A stretch of DNA of 64,000 nt. Source: an uncultured Mycoplasmatota bacterium (GTDB taxonomy: Bacteria; Bacillota_I; Bacilli_A; RF39; UBA660). The position numbers and the translations under genes were made by a program. The DNA lies in the NCBI GenBank assembly GCA_900546275.1, contig URCH01000001.1, forward strand, positions 1 to 64,000, written 5' to 3'. Positions 17,869-27,155 of the stretch are shown here, in pieces (position 1 is the stretch's first letter; each line of letters begins with the position of its first letter). Below the pieces are notes generated by a model. That model had not been told where the DNA came from. It saw nothing but the letters and a program-made list of their open reading frames with translations, and searched no databases.

Positions 17869-19003
17869 AACATTTTGGAGTGTAGTAAGAAAATATATAG
17901 GGGTTATATCTTTATATACAACATTATTAATTGTTTTTGGTGGATTAAATATGTCGACAAATGAAAATCAAATAGATTTTGTTAATAGTAAACCAAATGT
18001 TGTAATAGTAAATAATGATGATTATAATAAAATCACTTCTAATTTAATAAACTATATCAAAGAAAACAGTAAAATTATCAATATTAAAACAAATGAAGAA
18101 TCAATAAATGATGCCTTATTTTATAGAGACACTAATTATGTAATATATATACCCAAAAATTATGGAAAAGATGTAATGAATGGATTACAACCTGATATAA
18201 ATATAAAATCCACTGGTGACTATCAATCAAGTTTAGCTGAAATTATATTAACTCGATATATAAAAATTCAAAATTTATATAAAACAAAAATAAATAATGA
18301 AGATGAGCTTATAAATTATATAAATAATAATTTAAACTCTGAATCAAATATTAAACTAACTTCCAAACTTGATACATCAAAAACATCTAAAGCAACATAT
18401 TATTTTAATTTTGCAAGTTACAGTATTATGGCAGTTGTAATATTTATTATTTGTTTAGTATTATCAAGTTTTAAAGAAAAAAGTGTTAATAAAAGGACTA
18501 TTATAAGTAGTACAAATTATAAGAAACATAATAGATATCTATTATTATCAAGTTTTATATACTCTATTATAGTATGGATTTTATTTGTAATACTTGGAAT
18601 AATTCTAACCGGAAATATAATGTTTACTACAAGAGGTCTAATATATATATTAAATTTATTTATATTTACATTTTGTTCATTAACATTAGCGCTCTTAATA
18701 AGTACCTTAATAACTAATAAAAACGCTGTTAATGGTATAGTTAATGTTGTCGCACTTGGATCTGCATTCTTATGTGGAGCATTTGTTCCTACAGAATGGT
18801 TACCAGATTTTGTATTAAGAATTGCACATATATTACCTAGTTACTGGTACATTAATTCAAATGATTTACTAAAAACTATGGAAGTAATTAATTTAACTAA
18901 TTTAAAACCAATATTTATAAATAGTATAGTTATTTTAACTTTTTCGATGTTATTTATTATACTAAACAATATAATATCTAAATATAAAAGAAAAATAGGA
19001 TAA
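17855..19003 (+). CDS. ABC-2 exporter permease 2
   Basis: The 382-residue protein has the same layout as the preceding gene: one N-terminal helix, an extracellular domain (about 40-180) and a group of helices to the C-terminus, with a GAFVPTEWLP segment typical of ABC-2 permeases. AGGAGGC lies before the start, inside the end of permease 1. It ends the operon, which a hairpin follows. Confidence 0.85.
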   Translation: MTTFKTFWSVVRKYIGVISLYTTLLIVFGGLNMSTNENQIDFVNSKPNVVIVNNDDYNKITSNLINYIKENSKIINIKTNEESINDALFYRDTNYVIYIPKNYGKDVMNGLQPDINIKSTGDYQSSLAEIILTRYIKIQNLYKTKINNEDELINYINNNLNSESNIKLTSKLDTSKTSKATYYFNFASYSIMAVVIFIICLVLSSFKEKSVNKRTIISSTNYKKHNRYLLLSSFIYSIIVWILFVILGIILTGNIMFTTRGLIYILNLFIFTFCSLTLALLISTLITNKNAVNGIVNVVALGSAFLCGAFVPTEWLPDFVLRIAHILPSYWYINSNDLLKTMEVINLTNLKPIFINSIVILTFSMLFIILNNIISKYKRKIG

Positions 19004-19015
19004 AATATAATAAAA

Positions 19016-19046
19016 AAAAGTTATTTCATCAAACGAAATAGCTTTT
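19016..19046. terminator. Bidirectional terminator
   Basis: AAAAGTTATTTC and GAAATAGCTTTT form a stem with a seven-base loop, A-rich on one side and T-rich on the other. It lies between two convergent genes and can serve both. Confidence 0.8.
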
Positions 19047-19552
19047 TATTTTGGTAAAAAGACAAGTCCTATAAGTGCTAAAACAATAAATAATAATCCT
19101 ATTAAAAATAAAACTTTTACTGCTGGATTTTTTACAAATCTCATTACATAACTCTTGTTTGGATTCTGTGGGTTATAGAAAACATCTAATTCTGTTCCAA
19201 CAGGGAAATATTCTTTTAATGCATTGGTAGAAATATGGGTATTACTATTAATTACTAAATTTCCTTCTTTAACATCATTTTCTACTTGAGATTTTATTCT
19301 ATTAAAAGATGATGACTTATTTACAATCCAACCATACTTAAGTCTTTGATTATATTTAGTATCGTTAACAATATACTCTATTATAGGAAAATGTACTCCA
19401 TTATTATTCCATAATGTGTACTTTATAACTTTCCCTTTTGTTGTTAAAGTACATTGTTCAACCATCTTTTTATCTTTGTTTTTAAATATTAATGATAAAA
19501 TTAACAATATTAAGCCTACCAATATAAATATCGCAAAAAAACTTATTTTCAT
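19046..19552 (-). CDS. DUF3592 membrane protein
   Basis: The 168-residue protein has a membrane helix at each end and a beta-rich central domain. That domain has the DUF3592 pattern: a G-x-V strand early, FPIIEYIVNDTKY, then GTELDVFYNPQNPNKSYV. The function of the family is unknown. It stands alone between a convergent ABC operon and the rlmD gene. Confidence 0.7.
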   Translation of the reverse strand: MKISFFAIFILVGLILLILSLIFKNKDKKMVEQCTLTTKGKVIKYTLWNNNGVHFPIIEYIVNDTKYNQRLKYGWIVNKSSSFNRIKSQVENDVKEGNLVINSNTHISTNALKEYFPVGTELDVFYNPQNPNKSYVMRFVKNPAVKVLFLIGLLFIVLALIGLVFLPK

Positions 19553-19659
19553 TTTTCTAATCTCCTTACAACTTACTATTTGTTGCTTTCAATAACTTTT
19601 CAAAATATTTTTTATTACTAAATACTACAAATCATCTAAATTATTTTTAACAACTTTAC

Positions 19660-20868
19660 TCATTTTTTCTCAAGCAATGTAACACATTCAATATGATGTG
19701 TATTGGGAAACATATCAACAAGTGAAATATTAACCAATTCATAATTTGAAGATAAATAATTAATATCCCTAGCTAAAGTAATTGGATCACAAGAAACATA
19801 AACAATTTTTTTAGGATTTATCTTTAACAATTGTTGGACAACTTTTTCTCCTAAACCACTTCTTGGAGGATCAACTATAACCGAATCAAATTTTCTATTT
19901 ATTTTATATAATACTTTTTCAGAATCACCACATATAAATTCTATATTATTAATATTATTTATTTTTTTATTTTCATTTGCATCTTTAACTGCATATTTAT
20001 TTATTTCAATTCCTAAAACAGATTGCGTTATATCAGATACATAAATACCTATCGTACCTGTTCCACAATATAAATCAAGAACATTATTAGAATTACCTAA
20101 ATATTCTTTTACCTTACTATATAATTTTTCAGCTTGTAATGTATTTACTTGAAAAAAAGAATCTGGAGATATCAAAAAATTTAATCCATTTAATTTTTCA
20201 TAAATATAACCATTACCAAATAATGTAATAAATTCATTATTTCTTTTTACAACTAGTGTATCAATAATATTATTTAATTTATTTTTTAAATCAAATATAT
20301 CAGAATTTGTTTCAACTACCACCACTGATTCATTAGTATTAACCCCTACCCTAATAAGAATAGTAGATATATTACTTATATCACATGTTTTAATAATAGA
20401 ATAAATTTCATTGATTTTTTTGTTTACTATTAAGCACTCATTTATTTCTATTATGTCTTTAGTTTTATTAGCATACAAACCTATTTTTTTATCAACATGA
20501 AGTGTTAATTTATTTCTATAATATAATTCATTACCACTAATAAATTCATCTATTTTTATTTCACTCTTACAAAATTTTTTAAATATTTCAATTACCTTAT
20601 TTTTTTTATACAAAATTTGATTTTGATAATCCATATTCATGATATTACATCCACCACAAATACTAGCATATTTGCACTTTTCTTTTACTCTTTTATCACT
20701 ACTAACTAATATTGAATTAACCTTTGCTTCCATGTATTTTTTTTTATCTAAATATATATTAGCGTCTACTTCTTCTCCTATAAGTGCATTTTCAATAAAA
20801 CATACTTTTCCATCTATTTTTGCTATTCCTCTACCATTGTGATCCATATCAATAATTTTAAGTTTCAT
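19660..20868 (-). CDS. rlmD: 23S rRNA (uracil-5-)-methyltransferase, RlmD/TrmA family
   Basis: Enzymes of this family methylate C5 of a uridine in 23S rRNA (RlmD/RlmCD) or tRNA (TrmA). The order is an N-terminal TRAM domain, a Cys cluster for an Fe-S centre (CKYASICGGC), a central beta domain and a SAM-binding methyltransferase domain. The last has LDLYCGTGTIG, VDPPRSGLG and the catalytic Cys in YVSCDP. The ATG at 20868 is preferred because GGTGATGTTT precedes it. Which uridine is modified cannot be told from sequence. Confidence 0.88.
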   Translation of the reverse strand: MKLKIIDMDHNGRGIAKIDGKVCFIENALIGEEVDANIYLDKKKYMEAKVNSILVSSDKRVKEKCKYASICGGCNIMNMDYQNQILYKKNKVIEIFKKFCKSEIKIDEFISGNELYYRNKLTLHVDKKIGLYANKTKDIIEINECLIVNKKINEIYSIIKTCDISNISTILIRVGVNTNESVVVVETNSDIFDLKNKLNNIIDTLVVKRNNEFITLFGNGYIYEKLNGLNFLISPDSFFQVNTLQAEKLYSKVKEYLGNSNNVLDLYCGTGTIGIYVSDITQSVLGIEINKYAVKDANENKKINNINNIEFICGDSEKVLYKINRKFDSVIVDPPRSGLGEKVVQQLLKINPKKIVYVSCDPITLARDINYLSSNYELVNISLVDMFPNTHHIECVTLLEKK

Positions 20869-20898
20869 AAACATCACCATACTAATTATAACAAAAAA

Positions 20899-20914
20899 AG
20901 GATAAATTATCCTC
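20899..20914 (-). terminator. Terminator hairpin
   Basis: AGGATAA and TTATCCT form a compact hairpin followed on the minus strand by seven Ts. It overlaps the stop codon of the tail-anchored protein gene. Confidence 0.6.
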
Positions 20915-21695
20915 TTAAATTATATATTAAAAAAACTATTCCTGCTATAATTGCAATTATTAAAACAAAAACAAGAAATTTTATCAATTTATTATTTGTT
21001 TTAATTGAATCTTGTATATCTCTTAATTGCTCAAAATCATCACTTGTAAATCCTAAACTAGATGTATAAAAAGATTTGTCTATTTCATTTAGGTTTTCAT
21101 CTGTTTTATTTTCATATGATGAACTTTGATTTTTTATTGCTTCCTTTACATCTTCAGAATTTACTATATTTGTATTATTATCTGATTTCAAATTTAACAT
21201 ATCTAAACTTAAATCTTTATCATCTAATTTATTTAGAAATTTTGTGGATGTAATAGTATTTATCAAATCTTGTAGCTCTTTATCTTCTTCATTTACTTTA
21301 TTTATATTTATATTTCTTAATACATTGTAACTAGTATCACTTAAATTTCTTGTTTTATAATCATCTTTTTTTTCAGTTTTAGCTTGAGATAAAACTTCAT
21401 TTATATCATGATTCTTCTCTTCCTCAAATTCAACATTTCTTTCAACTACATTTCTTTTTACCAAATGAGGAATTTCATTTTGTCTTTCTTCTTCTCTTTT
21501 TTTTAGTAAATTTTGTAGTTTTTTTAGATCTATTTGATTATCTCTATTTATATCAGCTACACCCTCAACATTACTATAAGATTTAAAGTCATAATCTCCA
21601 TTATAATTTCTATCATAAAGACTTTTATTTTTAGAGATTCTACTAGTTGTTTCTCCGGACTGAGAATGATAATATCTATCCATCCTACTTTTCAT
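20907..21695 (-). CDS. Tail-anchored polar protein of unknown function
   Basis: I do not recognise a family. From the ATG at 21695 (262 residues) the protein is hydrophilic and probably largely disordered. It has coiled-coil-prone stretches rich in Glu, Lys and Asn and a single C-terminal membrane helix (about 237-258) followed by NLRG. The start is chosen because AGGTGATACT precedes it; a longer reading to 21740 lacks a ribosome site. It is divergent from the ferredoxin gene. Confidence 0.6.
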   Translation of the reverse strand: MKSRMDRYYHSQSGETTSRISKNKSLYDRNYNGDYDFKSYSNVEGVADINRDNQIDLKKLQNLLKKREEERQNEIPHLVKRNVVERNVEFEEEKNHDINEVLSQAKTEKKDDYKTRNLSDTSYNVLRNININKVNEEDKELQDLINTITSTKFLNKLDDKDLSLDMLNLKSDNNTNIVNSEDVKEAIKNQSSSYENKTDENLNEIDKSFYTSSLGFTSDDFEQLRDIQDSIKTNNKLIKFLVFVLIIAIIAGIVFLIYNLRG

Positions 21696-21748
21696 AGTAT
21701 CACCTAGTTTATATTTTAACACATTTATATTTTTTTTCAAACATATAC

Positions 21749-21777
21749 TTGCAAAAATATACCAATTTAATTATAAT
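21749..21777 (+). promoter_or_regulatory. Promoter of the ferredoxin gene
   Basis: TTGCAA (21749-21754), a 17-bp spacer and TATAAT (21772-21777) precede the ribosome site GGAGG and the start codon at 21795. Confidence 0.7.
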
Positions 21778-21794
21778 TTATTTGGAGGAAATAT

Positions 21795-21983
21795 ATGAAA
21801 GTTAAAGTTGATAAAGATTTATGTATAGGTTGTGGGGCTTGTCAAGCATTAGTTCCAGATGTTTTTGAAATTGGCGATGATGGTCTTGCAGAAGTAAAAG
21901 TATCTGAAGTTAATGATAATTTAAAAGAAGATACTACTGATGCTATTGACAATTGTCCAACTCAAGCAATAAGTGAAGAATAA
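21795..21983 (+). CDS. Single-cluster [4Fe-4S] ferredoxin
   Basis: This is a 62-residue electron carrier. C10, C13 and C16 (CIGCGAC) with C54 (in NCPTQAI) bind one [4Fe-4S] cluster, and the rest is acidic as in Bacillus-type ferredoxins. It has its own promoter and a terminator just after it, so it is monocistronic. Its partners are not in the window; a radical-SAM enzyme such as the PFL-activating enzyme at 33121-33825 could be one (inference). Confidence 0.9.
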   Translation: MKVKVDKDLCIGCGACQALVPDVFEIGDDGLAEVKVSEVNDNLKEDTTDAIDNCPTQAISEE

Positions 21984-21989
21984 AATAAA

Positions 21990-22018
21990 TTCAGAATAAT
22001 TTTACTATTCTGAATTTT
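21990..22018. terminator. Bidirectional terminator
   Basis: AATTCAGAATA and TATTCTGAATT form a stem followed by a T tract, between the convergent ferredoxin and rluB genes. Confidence 0.75.
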
Positions 22019-22730
22019 TATTTGCATCATTATATAATTTTTTTACTTCTTTAATATTTAATTTTCTGTATTCACCTGATTTTAAACCTTCTAAATTTAG
22101 AAAATCAAATTTTTCTCTTTTTAATTTTAAAACATCATGACCAACAGCTTCAAACATTTTTTTTACCTGATGATTTCTTCCTTCATGTATAGTAATTTCA
22201 ACAATACAAGTTGAATTTTTTTTATCTATTTTTTTTATTTTAACTTTTGAAGGAGATGTTTTTTTATTATCTATAACAACACCATGAGTTAATTTTAATG
22301 TTTCTTCTTTTGTAAGAATTCCTTTAATTTTTGCTACATAAATTTTATCAATTTTGTTTCTAGGATGAATTAATAAATTTGTAAGTTCTCCATCATTTGT
22401 AAGAAGAATAATTCCTGATGTATCATAATCAAGTCTACCAACAGGATATATTCTTTTATCTGTTTCTATCAAATCTACAACAGTTTTTCTATTTTTTTCA
22501 TCTTTTGTACTTGTAATTATTCCTCTTGGTTTATATAAAAGATAATATTCTTTTTCATCTCTTGAAAGCATTTTTCCATCTATAGATATTTTATCACTAC
22601 CACTTACTTTAAAACCAAGTTCTGTTACTTTAATATCATTTACAATTACTTTTCCTTTTTGAATTAATTCTTCCGCTTTTCTTCTAGAACAATATCCACT
22701 ATTTGCAATTACTTTTTGAAGTCTTTCCAC
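22005..22730 (-). CDS. rluB: Ribosomal large-subunit pseudouridine synthase B
   Basis: RluB makes a pseudouridine in helix 89 of 23S rRNA. The 241-residue protein has an N-terminal S4 RNA-binding domain (ERLQKVIANSGYCSRRKAEELI) and a catalytic domain whose GRLDYDTSG contains the catalytic Asp. The start is GTG with AGGTGATTTAA before it. It follows spmB by 47 bp, the order known from Bacillus. Confidence 0.92.
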   Translation of the reverse strand: MERLQKVIANSGYCSRRKAEELIQKGKVIVNDIKVTELGFKVSGSDKISIDGKMLSRDEKEYYLLYKPRGIITSTKDEKNRKTVVDLIETDKRIYPVGRLDYDTSGIILLTNDGELTNLLIHPRNKIDKIYVAKIKGILTKEETLKLTHGVVIDNKKTSPSKVKIKKIDKKNSTCIVEITIHEGRNHQVKKMFEAVGHDVLKLKREKFDFLNLEGLKSGEYRKLNIKEVKKLYNDANKNSE

Positions 22731-22777
22731 TTAAATCACCTGATATGAATTATACACTATATATTAATTTTTAACAA

Positions 22778-23296
22778 CTAAAATAATACATTACCAAGTA
22801 TAATTGCTGTAACAATTCCAACTAAATCAGAAAATAATCCTGCCCACATTGCATATCTTATTTTTTTAATACCAATGCTTCCAAAATAAAGTGTTAAAAC
22901 GTAAAAAGTTGTATCAGTAGATCCTTGTATTATAGAAGCAACTGTACCTATAAATGAATCTGGTCCATAATTTAGAAATAAATCATTTAAAATAGCTAAT
23001 GAGGCACTACCAGAAATTGGTCTCATTATTGCCATTGGAAGTATTTCTATTTGTACATTTATATATGAAAAAATCGGTTTTAAATTGTTAAAAATAAAAT
23101 CTAAAACACCACTTTTTAAAAAAATATTAACTCCAAATACCATAGCAAGTAAATTAGGGAAAACTTTTAATGTCATATCAAAGCTTTCTTTTGTACCATC
23201 TATAAATGTATCATAAATATCAACTCTTTTTTTTAAAGCATATAAAATTATTATTAAAACTATTATAGGTATTATATAATTGGATATATTATTCAT
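22778..23296 (-). CDS. spmB: Spore maturation protein B
   Basis: SpmB is a nucleoside-recognition (Gate) domain membrane protein that, with SpmA, is needed for core dehydration of Bacillus spores. The 172-residue protein has four to five hydrophobic segments and the RPISGSASLAI motif. Its start overlaps the spmA stop by four bases. The dacF-spmA-spmB order is the classical one. Homologues also occur in non-sporulating Firmicutes, so it does not by itself prove sporulation. Confidence 0.9.
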   Translation of the reverse strand: MNNISNYIIPIIVLIIILYALKKRVDIYDTFIDGTKESFDMTLKVFPNLLAMVFGVNIFLKSGVLDFIFNNLKPIFSYINVQIEILPMAIMRPISGSASLAILNDLFLNYGPDSFIGTVASIIQGSTDTTFYVLTLYFGSIGIKKIRYAMWAGLFSDLVGIVTAIILGNVLF

Positions 23297-23871
23297 TTAC
23301 TAATTCTCCCTAATATTCTATCAAATATAAGTCCACAACTAAGAGATATTAATGTAACTAAAATACAACCTAACATTATTGATGTTGGAGATGTACTTCC
23401 ATAAAGCATCCTAAGTGATATTACAGTTGTTGGAACTAATGTTACTCCACTTGTGTTTATGACTAAAAATGTTATCATGCTTCTTGATGCAGTATCTTTT
23501 GATTTATTTAAGCTTTGTAAAGATTTCATTGCTTTTAATCCAAATGGTGTTGCTGCATTTCCTAGTCCAAATACATTCATTATCATATTTGTTGTTATAT
23601 ATCCTAATGATTCATGATTTTTTGGTATTTCTGGAAATATTTTTCTTAAAATTGGTGAAACAAGACTTGCCATTTTATTTAATAAACCTGATTTCAAAGC
23701 TATATTCATAATGCCTAACCAAAGGGCCATAACCGGAAATATTTTAACGATCATATTAAATGATGTTTCACAACTTTTTAATATTTCTAATGTAATTATT
23801 TCTGCTTTTCCTGTTAATAGTGAAAATATTATTCCAATAATGATAAAAACAGACCAAATTTTATTTATCAT
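23293..23871 (-). CDS. spmA: Spore maturation protein A
   Basis: The 192-residue polytopic protein has the Gate-domain motif GLGNAATPFGLKAM and a second conserved stretch NTSGVTLVPTTV. It overlaps dacF by 11 bp upstream and spmB by four bp downstream, so all three are probably translated together. Confidence 0.9.
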   Translation of the reverse strand: MINKIWSVFIIIGIIFSLLTGKAEIITLEILKSCETSFNMIVKIFPVMALWLGIMNIALKSGLLNKMASLVSPILRKIFPEIPKNHESLGYITTNMIMNVFGLGNAATPFGLKAMKSLQSLNKSKDTASRSMITFLVINTSGVTLVPTTVISLRMLYGSTSPTSIMLGCILVTLISLSCGLIFDRILGRISK

Positions 23872-24943
23872 TCTTAAACCAATCTATTATTTTTTGAATT
23901 ATATTTTTTTTATTATGTTTTTTTTCTTGTAAATAAATATCTTCTTCATGTACTTGTTTATCCATAACATATACAATAACTTTTCCTATTTTTTCGTCAT
24001 TTTTTTTATTGGTACTCTTTTCAAGTATGAATTTTAGTTTTATATTTTCTTTTTCATCAGGAGTTAATATATAATTAAAATCATTTTTTATATAAAAAGA
24101 ATTATCAAAATAATAACTTTCACCAATTATATCTATATCACCTTTTTTTAAAATAGTGTAATTAGTATAATTGTTAAATCCATATTCGAACATATTTTTA
24201 TGATCATTAAAATCGTTGCCATCGTTTAAGGTTACAGCTACTAAATTTACACCATCTTTAGACGCAGTAGTAACTAAAGTTCGTCTTGCTATTTCTGTAA
24301 ATCCAGTTTTCCCACCGGTTGAATATTTATATGTATGTAATAATTTGTTTTTATTTATCCAGGAATAAAAATTCATATTTGTTTTTACTTTATAACTTTT
24401 TGTTGAAACTATTTTTCTATATGTTTCATTTTTCATAGCGTAACTTGTAAGTATAGCCATGTCATATGCTGTAGAATAATTTCCTTTTTCTTGGTCTAAA
24501 CCACTTGGGTTATTAAATACAGTATTTTTCATCCCTATTTCTCGAGCTTTTTCATTCATTTTTTTTACGAATTCGTCTACATTTCCACCAACATATGAAG
24601 CAATTGTCAAAGCTGCATCATTACCACTTCTAAGCATTAATCCATATAATAAATCTAATAATTTTATATTTTCACCAACTTGTATATATATTCCAGATCC
24701 ATATGCTTTTTTTATTTCATCTCCTACTGTAACTGTTTCATCTAATTTTCCTGATTCTATAGCAACAATAGCTGTCATTATTTTTGAAATTGATGCAATA
24801 CTTCTAACTTTATGTATATTGTTTGCATATAAAATTCTATTATTATCAGTATCCATAAGTATTGATGCAGTTGCACTTGTTTCTAAAGCCATTGTTTTCA
24901 TAGGTATTAAAAGTAATATTAGTAACACAACTATTTTTTTCAT
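23861..24943 (-). CDS. dacF: Serine-type D-Ala-D-Ala carboxypeptidase (DacF/DacB, PBP5 family)
   Basis: This enzyme trims the terminal D-Ala of peptidoglycan stem peptides outside the cell. It has a signal peptide (about 1-19) and the three active-site motifs: S51-x-x-K54 (SISK), S106-G-N and K212-T-G. The 360-residue length fits the family, with a C-terminal beta domain. The C-terminus is Lys-rich and ends IIDWFKNDK, a likely amphipathic membrane anchor. It is first in the operon with spmA, spmB and rluB. AGGTGATAAA precedes the start. Confidence 0.92.
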   Translation of the reverse strand: MKKIVVLLILLLIPMKTMALETSATASILMDTDNNRILYANNIHKVRSIASISKIMTAIVAIESGKLDETVTVGDEIKKAYGSGIYIQVGENIKLLDLLYGLMLRSGNDAALTIASYVGGNVDEFVKKMNEKAREIGMKNTVFNNPSGLDQEKGNYSTAYDMAILTSYAMKNETYRKIVSTKSYKVKTNMNFYSWINKNKLLHTYKYSTGGKTGFTEIARRTLVTTASKDGVNLVAVTLNDGNDFNDHKNMFEYGFNNYTNYTILKKGDIDIIGESYYFDNSFYIKNDFNYILTPDEKENIKLKFILEKSTNKKNDEKIGKVIVYVMDKQVHEEDIYLQEKKHNKKNIIQKIIDWFKNDK

Positions 24944-24971
24944 TTTATCACCTACAAAATATTATGAAAAA

Positions 24972-24993
24972 AGGAACACTTATATGTGTTCCT
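24972..24993 (-). terminator. Terminator of the lipoprotein gene
   Basis: AGGAACAC and GTGTTCCT form a stem with a six-base loop, followed by six Ts on the minus strand. Confidence 0.8.
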
Positions 24994-25540
24994 AATAGTT
25001 ATAAATTCCTAAAATTTTATCTTCTGTTTCATCACTTATTTGATCTACTTGCCATTTTTTATCTTTTTTAGTTACTCCTAACTCTAATGTATATTTAACG
25101 GTATCTTTTGCTTCTTTTAATTGTTTTATTACATAATCTATATACATTGTTTCTTTGTAATTTCCAAGTTCATCTGAAAATAATTGCATATTATTGTTTC
25201 TATAAACTTCTGCCTCATCCATCACTTTTTTGTAATCTTTTACAGTTATTTCAACTTCAACTATAGCTTTATCACCATTAATAGTTTCGTTTTTTATCAT
25301 ATAAGTCATGTCTTTATATTGATTTTTAATTAGTTCTTTATAGTCTTCTCTATTTGAAGTATTGAATTTTTCTTCTTCTTCAACTACTCTATCAAGGTCT
25401 GAAATAACTTTTGAATCTAATGTTTGATACCTATTTAAAAATTCTTCAACTTTTTTTGTTGGCGTATTATTTATATTTGTACTACAACCTGTAAGTGTTA
25501 TAAATAATATAGTTATTAAACAAACAAATATTTTTTTCAT
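24992..25540 (-). CDS. Lipoprotein of unknown function
   Basis: The 182-residue protein has a lipoprotein signal ending LTGC (Cys19). The mature part is helical, then a cystatin/NTF2-like alpha+beta region (DKAIVEVEITVKDY, later KKDKKWQVDQI). Many small Firmicutes lipoproteins have this design; no function is assigned. GGAGGGATATT precedes the start and a strong terminator follows, so it is monocistronic. Confidence 0.7.
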   Translation of the reverse strand: MKKIFVCLITILFITLTGCSTNINNTPTKKVEEFLNRYQTLDSKVISDLDRVVEEEEKFNTSNREDYKELIKNQYKDMTYMIKNETINGDKAIVEVEITVKDYKKVMDEAEVYRNNNMQLFSDELGNYKETMYIDYVIKQLKEAKDTVKYTLELGVTKKDKKWQVDQISDETEDKILGIYNY

Positions 25541-25643
25541 AATATCCCTCCATAAATATTATTTAACAATAAAATATGTATTATTCACTTTTATTGAAAT
25601 TTTTTATACTTTTATATATAATTAAAATATATGGAGGTAAGGT

Positions 25644-26156
25644 ATGGAATTATTTATTTTATGTATAAAAGTTTTTTTCGGAAGAATTTTTGATGTATCT
25701 CTTGGTACAATAAGAACTATTATGACGGTTAAAGGGAAAAAAATATACGCTACTACAATTGGATTTTTTGAAGTTTTTATTTGGTTTATAATTGTAAGGG
25801 AAGCTCTTAATACTAATATTTCTAGCTTATGGATTGCTTTTTCCTATGCACTTGGTTATGCAACAGGTACGTTTATTGGAAGCACGATAGCTGAAAAATT
25901 TATAAAAGGGACTTTAAGTATACAAGTAATTACAAGCTCAAAAAATGATAAATTAGTCAATGAATTAAGAAATATTGGTTATGCCGTTTCTGTTATAAAT
26001 GCAAAAGGAAAAGATAATAAAGAAAAATATATGTTATATATGGAAATAAATAAAAAAAATCTTTCTGAAATAAAAGATTTTATAAAAAATATAGATGAAA
26101 ATGCTTTTATTGTTGTTAGCGAAACAAAACTAGTTCAAAACGGATTTATAAAATAA
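25644..26156 (+). CDS. UPF0316 (DUF5698/DUF2179) membrane protein, copy 1
   Basis: The 170-residue protein has three N-terminal membrane helices (about 3-22, 34-50 and 59-78) with the family motif FDVSLGTIRTI, and a cytoplasmic DUF2179 domain (about 90-165). The DUF2179 domain is thought to bind a small ligand, but the function is unknown. A paralogue lies at 31618-32124. TGGAGGTAAGGT precedes the start. Confidence 0.8.
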   Translation: MELFILCIKVFFGRIFDVSLGTIRTIMTVKGKKIYATTIGFFEVFIWFIIVREALNTNISSLWIAFSYALGYATGTFIGSTIAEKFIKGTLSIQVITSSKNDKLVNELRNIGYAVSVINAKGKDNKEKYMLYMEINKKNLSEIKDFIKNIDENAFIVVSETKLVQNGFIK

Positions 26157-26158
26157 AA

Positions 26159-26178
26159 AACTGTTGAAATCAACAGTT
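26159..26178 (+). terminator. Terminator
   Basis: AACTGTTGA and TCAACAGTT form a nine-bp stem with a two-base gap, followed by ATTTTT, just after the UPF0316 copy 1 stop. Confidence 0.7.
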
Positions 26179-26189
26179 ATTTTTCTTAA

Positions 26190-26266
26190 TGGTGGAGAAT
26201 AAGGGACTCGAACCCTTGACCCCCTGCGTGCAAGGCAGGTGCTCTAGCCAACTGAGCTAATTCCCC
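26190..26266 (-). tRNA. tRNA-Ala (anticodon TGC)
   Basis: The minus strand folds into a full cloverleaf. The acceptor stem is GGGGAAT with ATTCTCC, with encoded CCA. The anticodon stem-loop CCTGC-CTTGCAC-GCAGG gives anticodon TGC, and the T-loop is GGTTCGAGTCC. It stands alone. Confidence 0.97.
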
Positions 26267-26324
26267 AGAACGTATTGATTATAACATATATTTTTTATTA
26301 AAGTCAATATATTTTGAAAAAAAC

Positions 26325-27155
26325 TTAGTGTTTTTTCACTAAGTATTTTCCTTTACAAATAAAATCAGTTGAACCTTTTAAATATACTACATCATTATAT
26401 TTAACATAAAGTGTTCCACCTTTTAGTATAACTTTAATTTCTGTATCACTATCAAGTAAATTATTTAATATACCAGCAACAACACTTGCACATGCGCCTG
26501 TACCACAAGAAAATGTTTCACCACAACCTCTTTCATACACTCTCATTTTTATTGACTTTGAATCTATAATTTTTACAAATTCAATATTACATCCTTCTGG
26601 AAATAAATTACTAAATTTAAAATCTGTAGCAATTTTTTCCATATTTATATTATCTATTTCATCTAAAAAAAGTACTACATGTGGATTTCCCATTGATACA
26701 CAATTAATATTAATTTCTTTACCACCTAAAGAAATTTTTTTATTAATAATCATATCACCCTCTAAATTAACAGGAATATTTTCTGGTTTCAATAAAGGAT
26801 AACCCATATTAACTATTATTTCATTTGAATTAATTATTGTTTCTTTTATACCTGTTCTTGTTTCTATATATATTTTTTGATTTTTTTTATATTTATCATA
26901 TATGTATTTTGCAACGCAACGAATACCATTTCCACACATATTTCCTTCACTGCCATCTTTATTGTACATAATCATTTTTGCATCAGCTATCTCTGATTTA
27001 CATATTAAAATAAGTCCATCTGAACCAATTCCATAATTTATATCACTTATTTCTTTTGATATTTTTTCAAAGTCATAATTATCATAATTATTTTTTATGC
27101 AATCTATATATATATAATTATTACCACAACCTTGCATTTTTATAAATTCAATCAT
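26325..27155 (-). CDS. dapF: Diaminopimelate epimerase
   Basis: DapF converts LL- to meso-diaminopimelate for peptidoglycan and lysine synthesis. The two catalytic cysteines are C74 (GNMCGNGIRC) and C217 (ETFSCGTGACAS), and the length (276) is normal. GGTGATACT precedes the start. No other lysine-pathway gene is adjacent. Confidence 0.95.
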   Translation of the reverse strand: MIEFIKMQGCGNNYIYIDCIKNNYDNYDFEKISKEISDINYGIGSDGLILICKSEIADAKMIMYNKDGSEGNMCGNGIRCVAKYIYDKYKKNQKIYIETRTGIKETIINSNEIIVNMGYPLLKPENIPVNLEGDMIINKKISLGGKEININCVSMGNPHVVLFLDEIDNINMEKIATDFKFSNLFPEGCNIEFVKIIDSKSIKMRVYERGCGETFSCGTGACASVVAGILNNLLDSDTEIKVILKGGTLYVKYNDVVYLKGSTDFICKGKYLVKKH

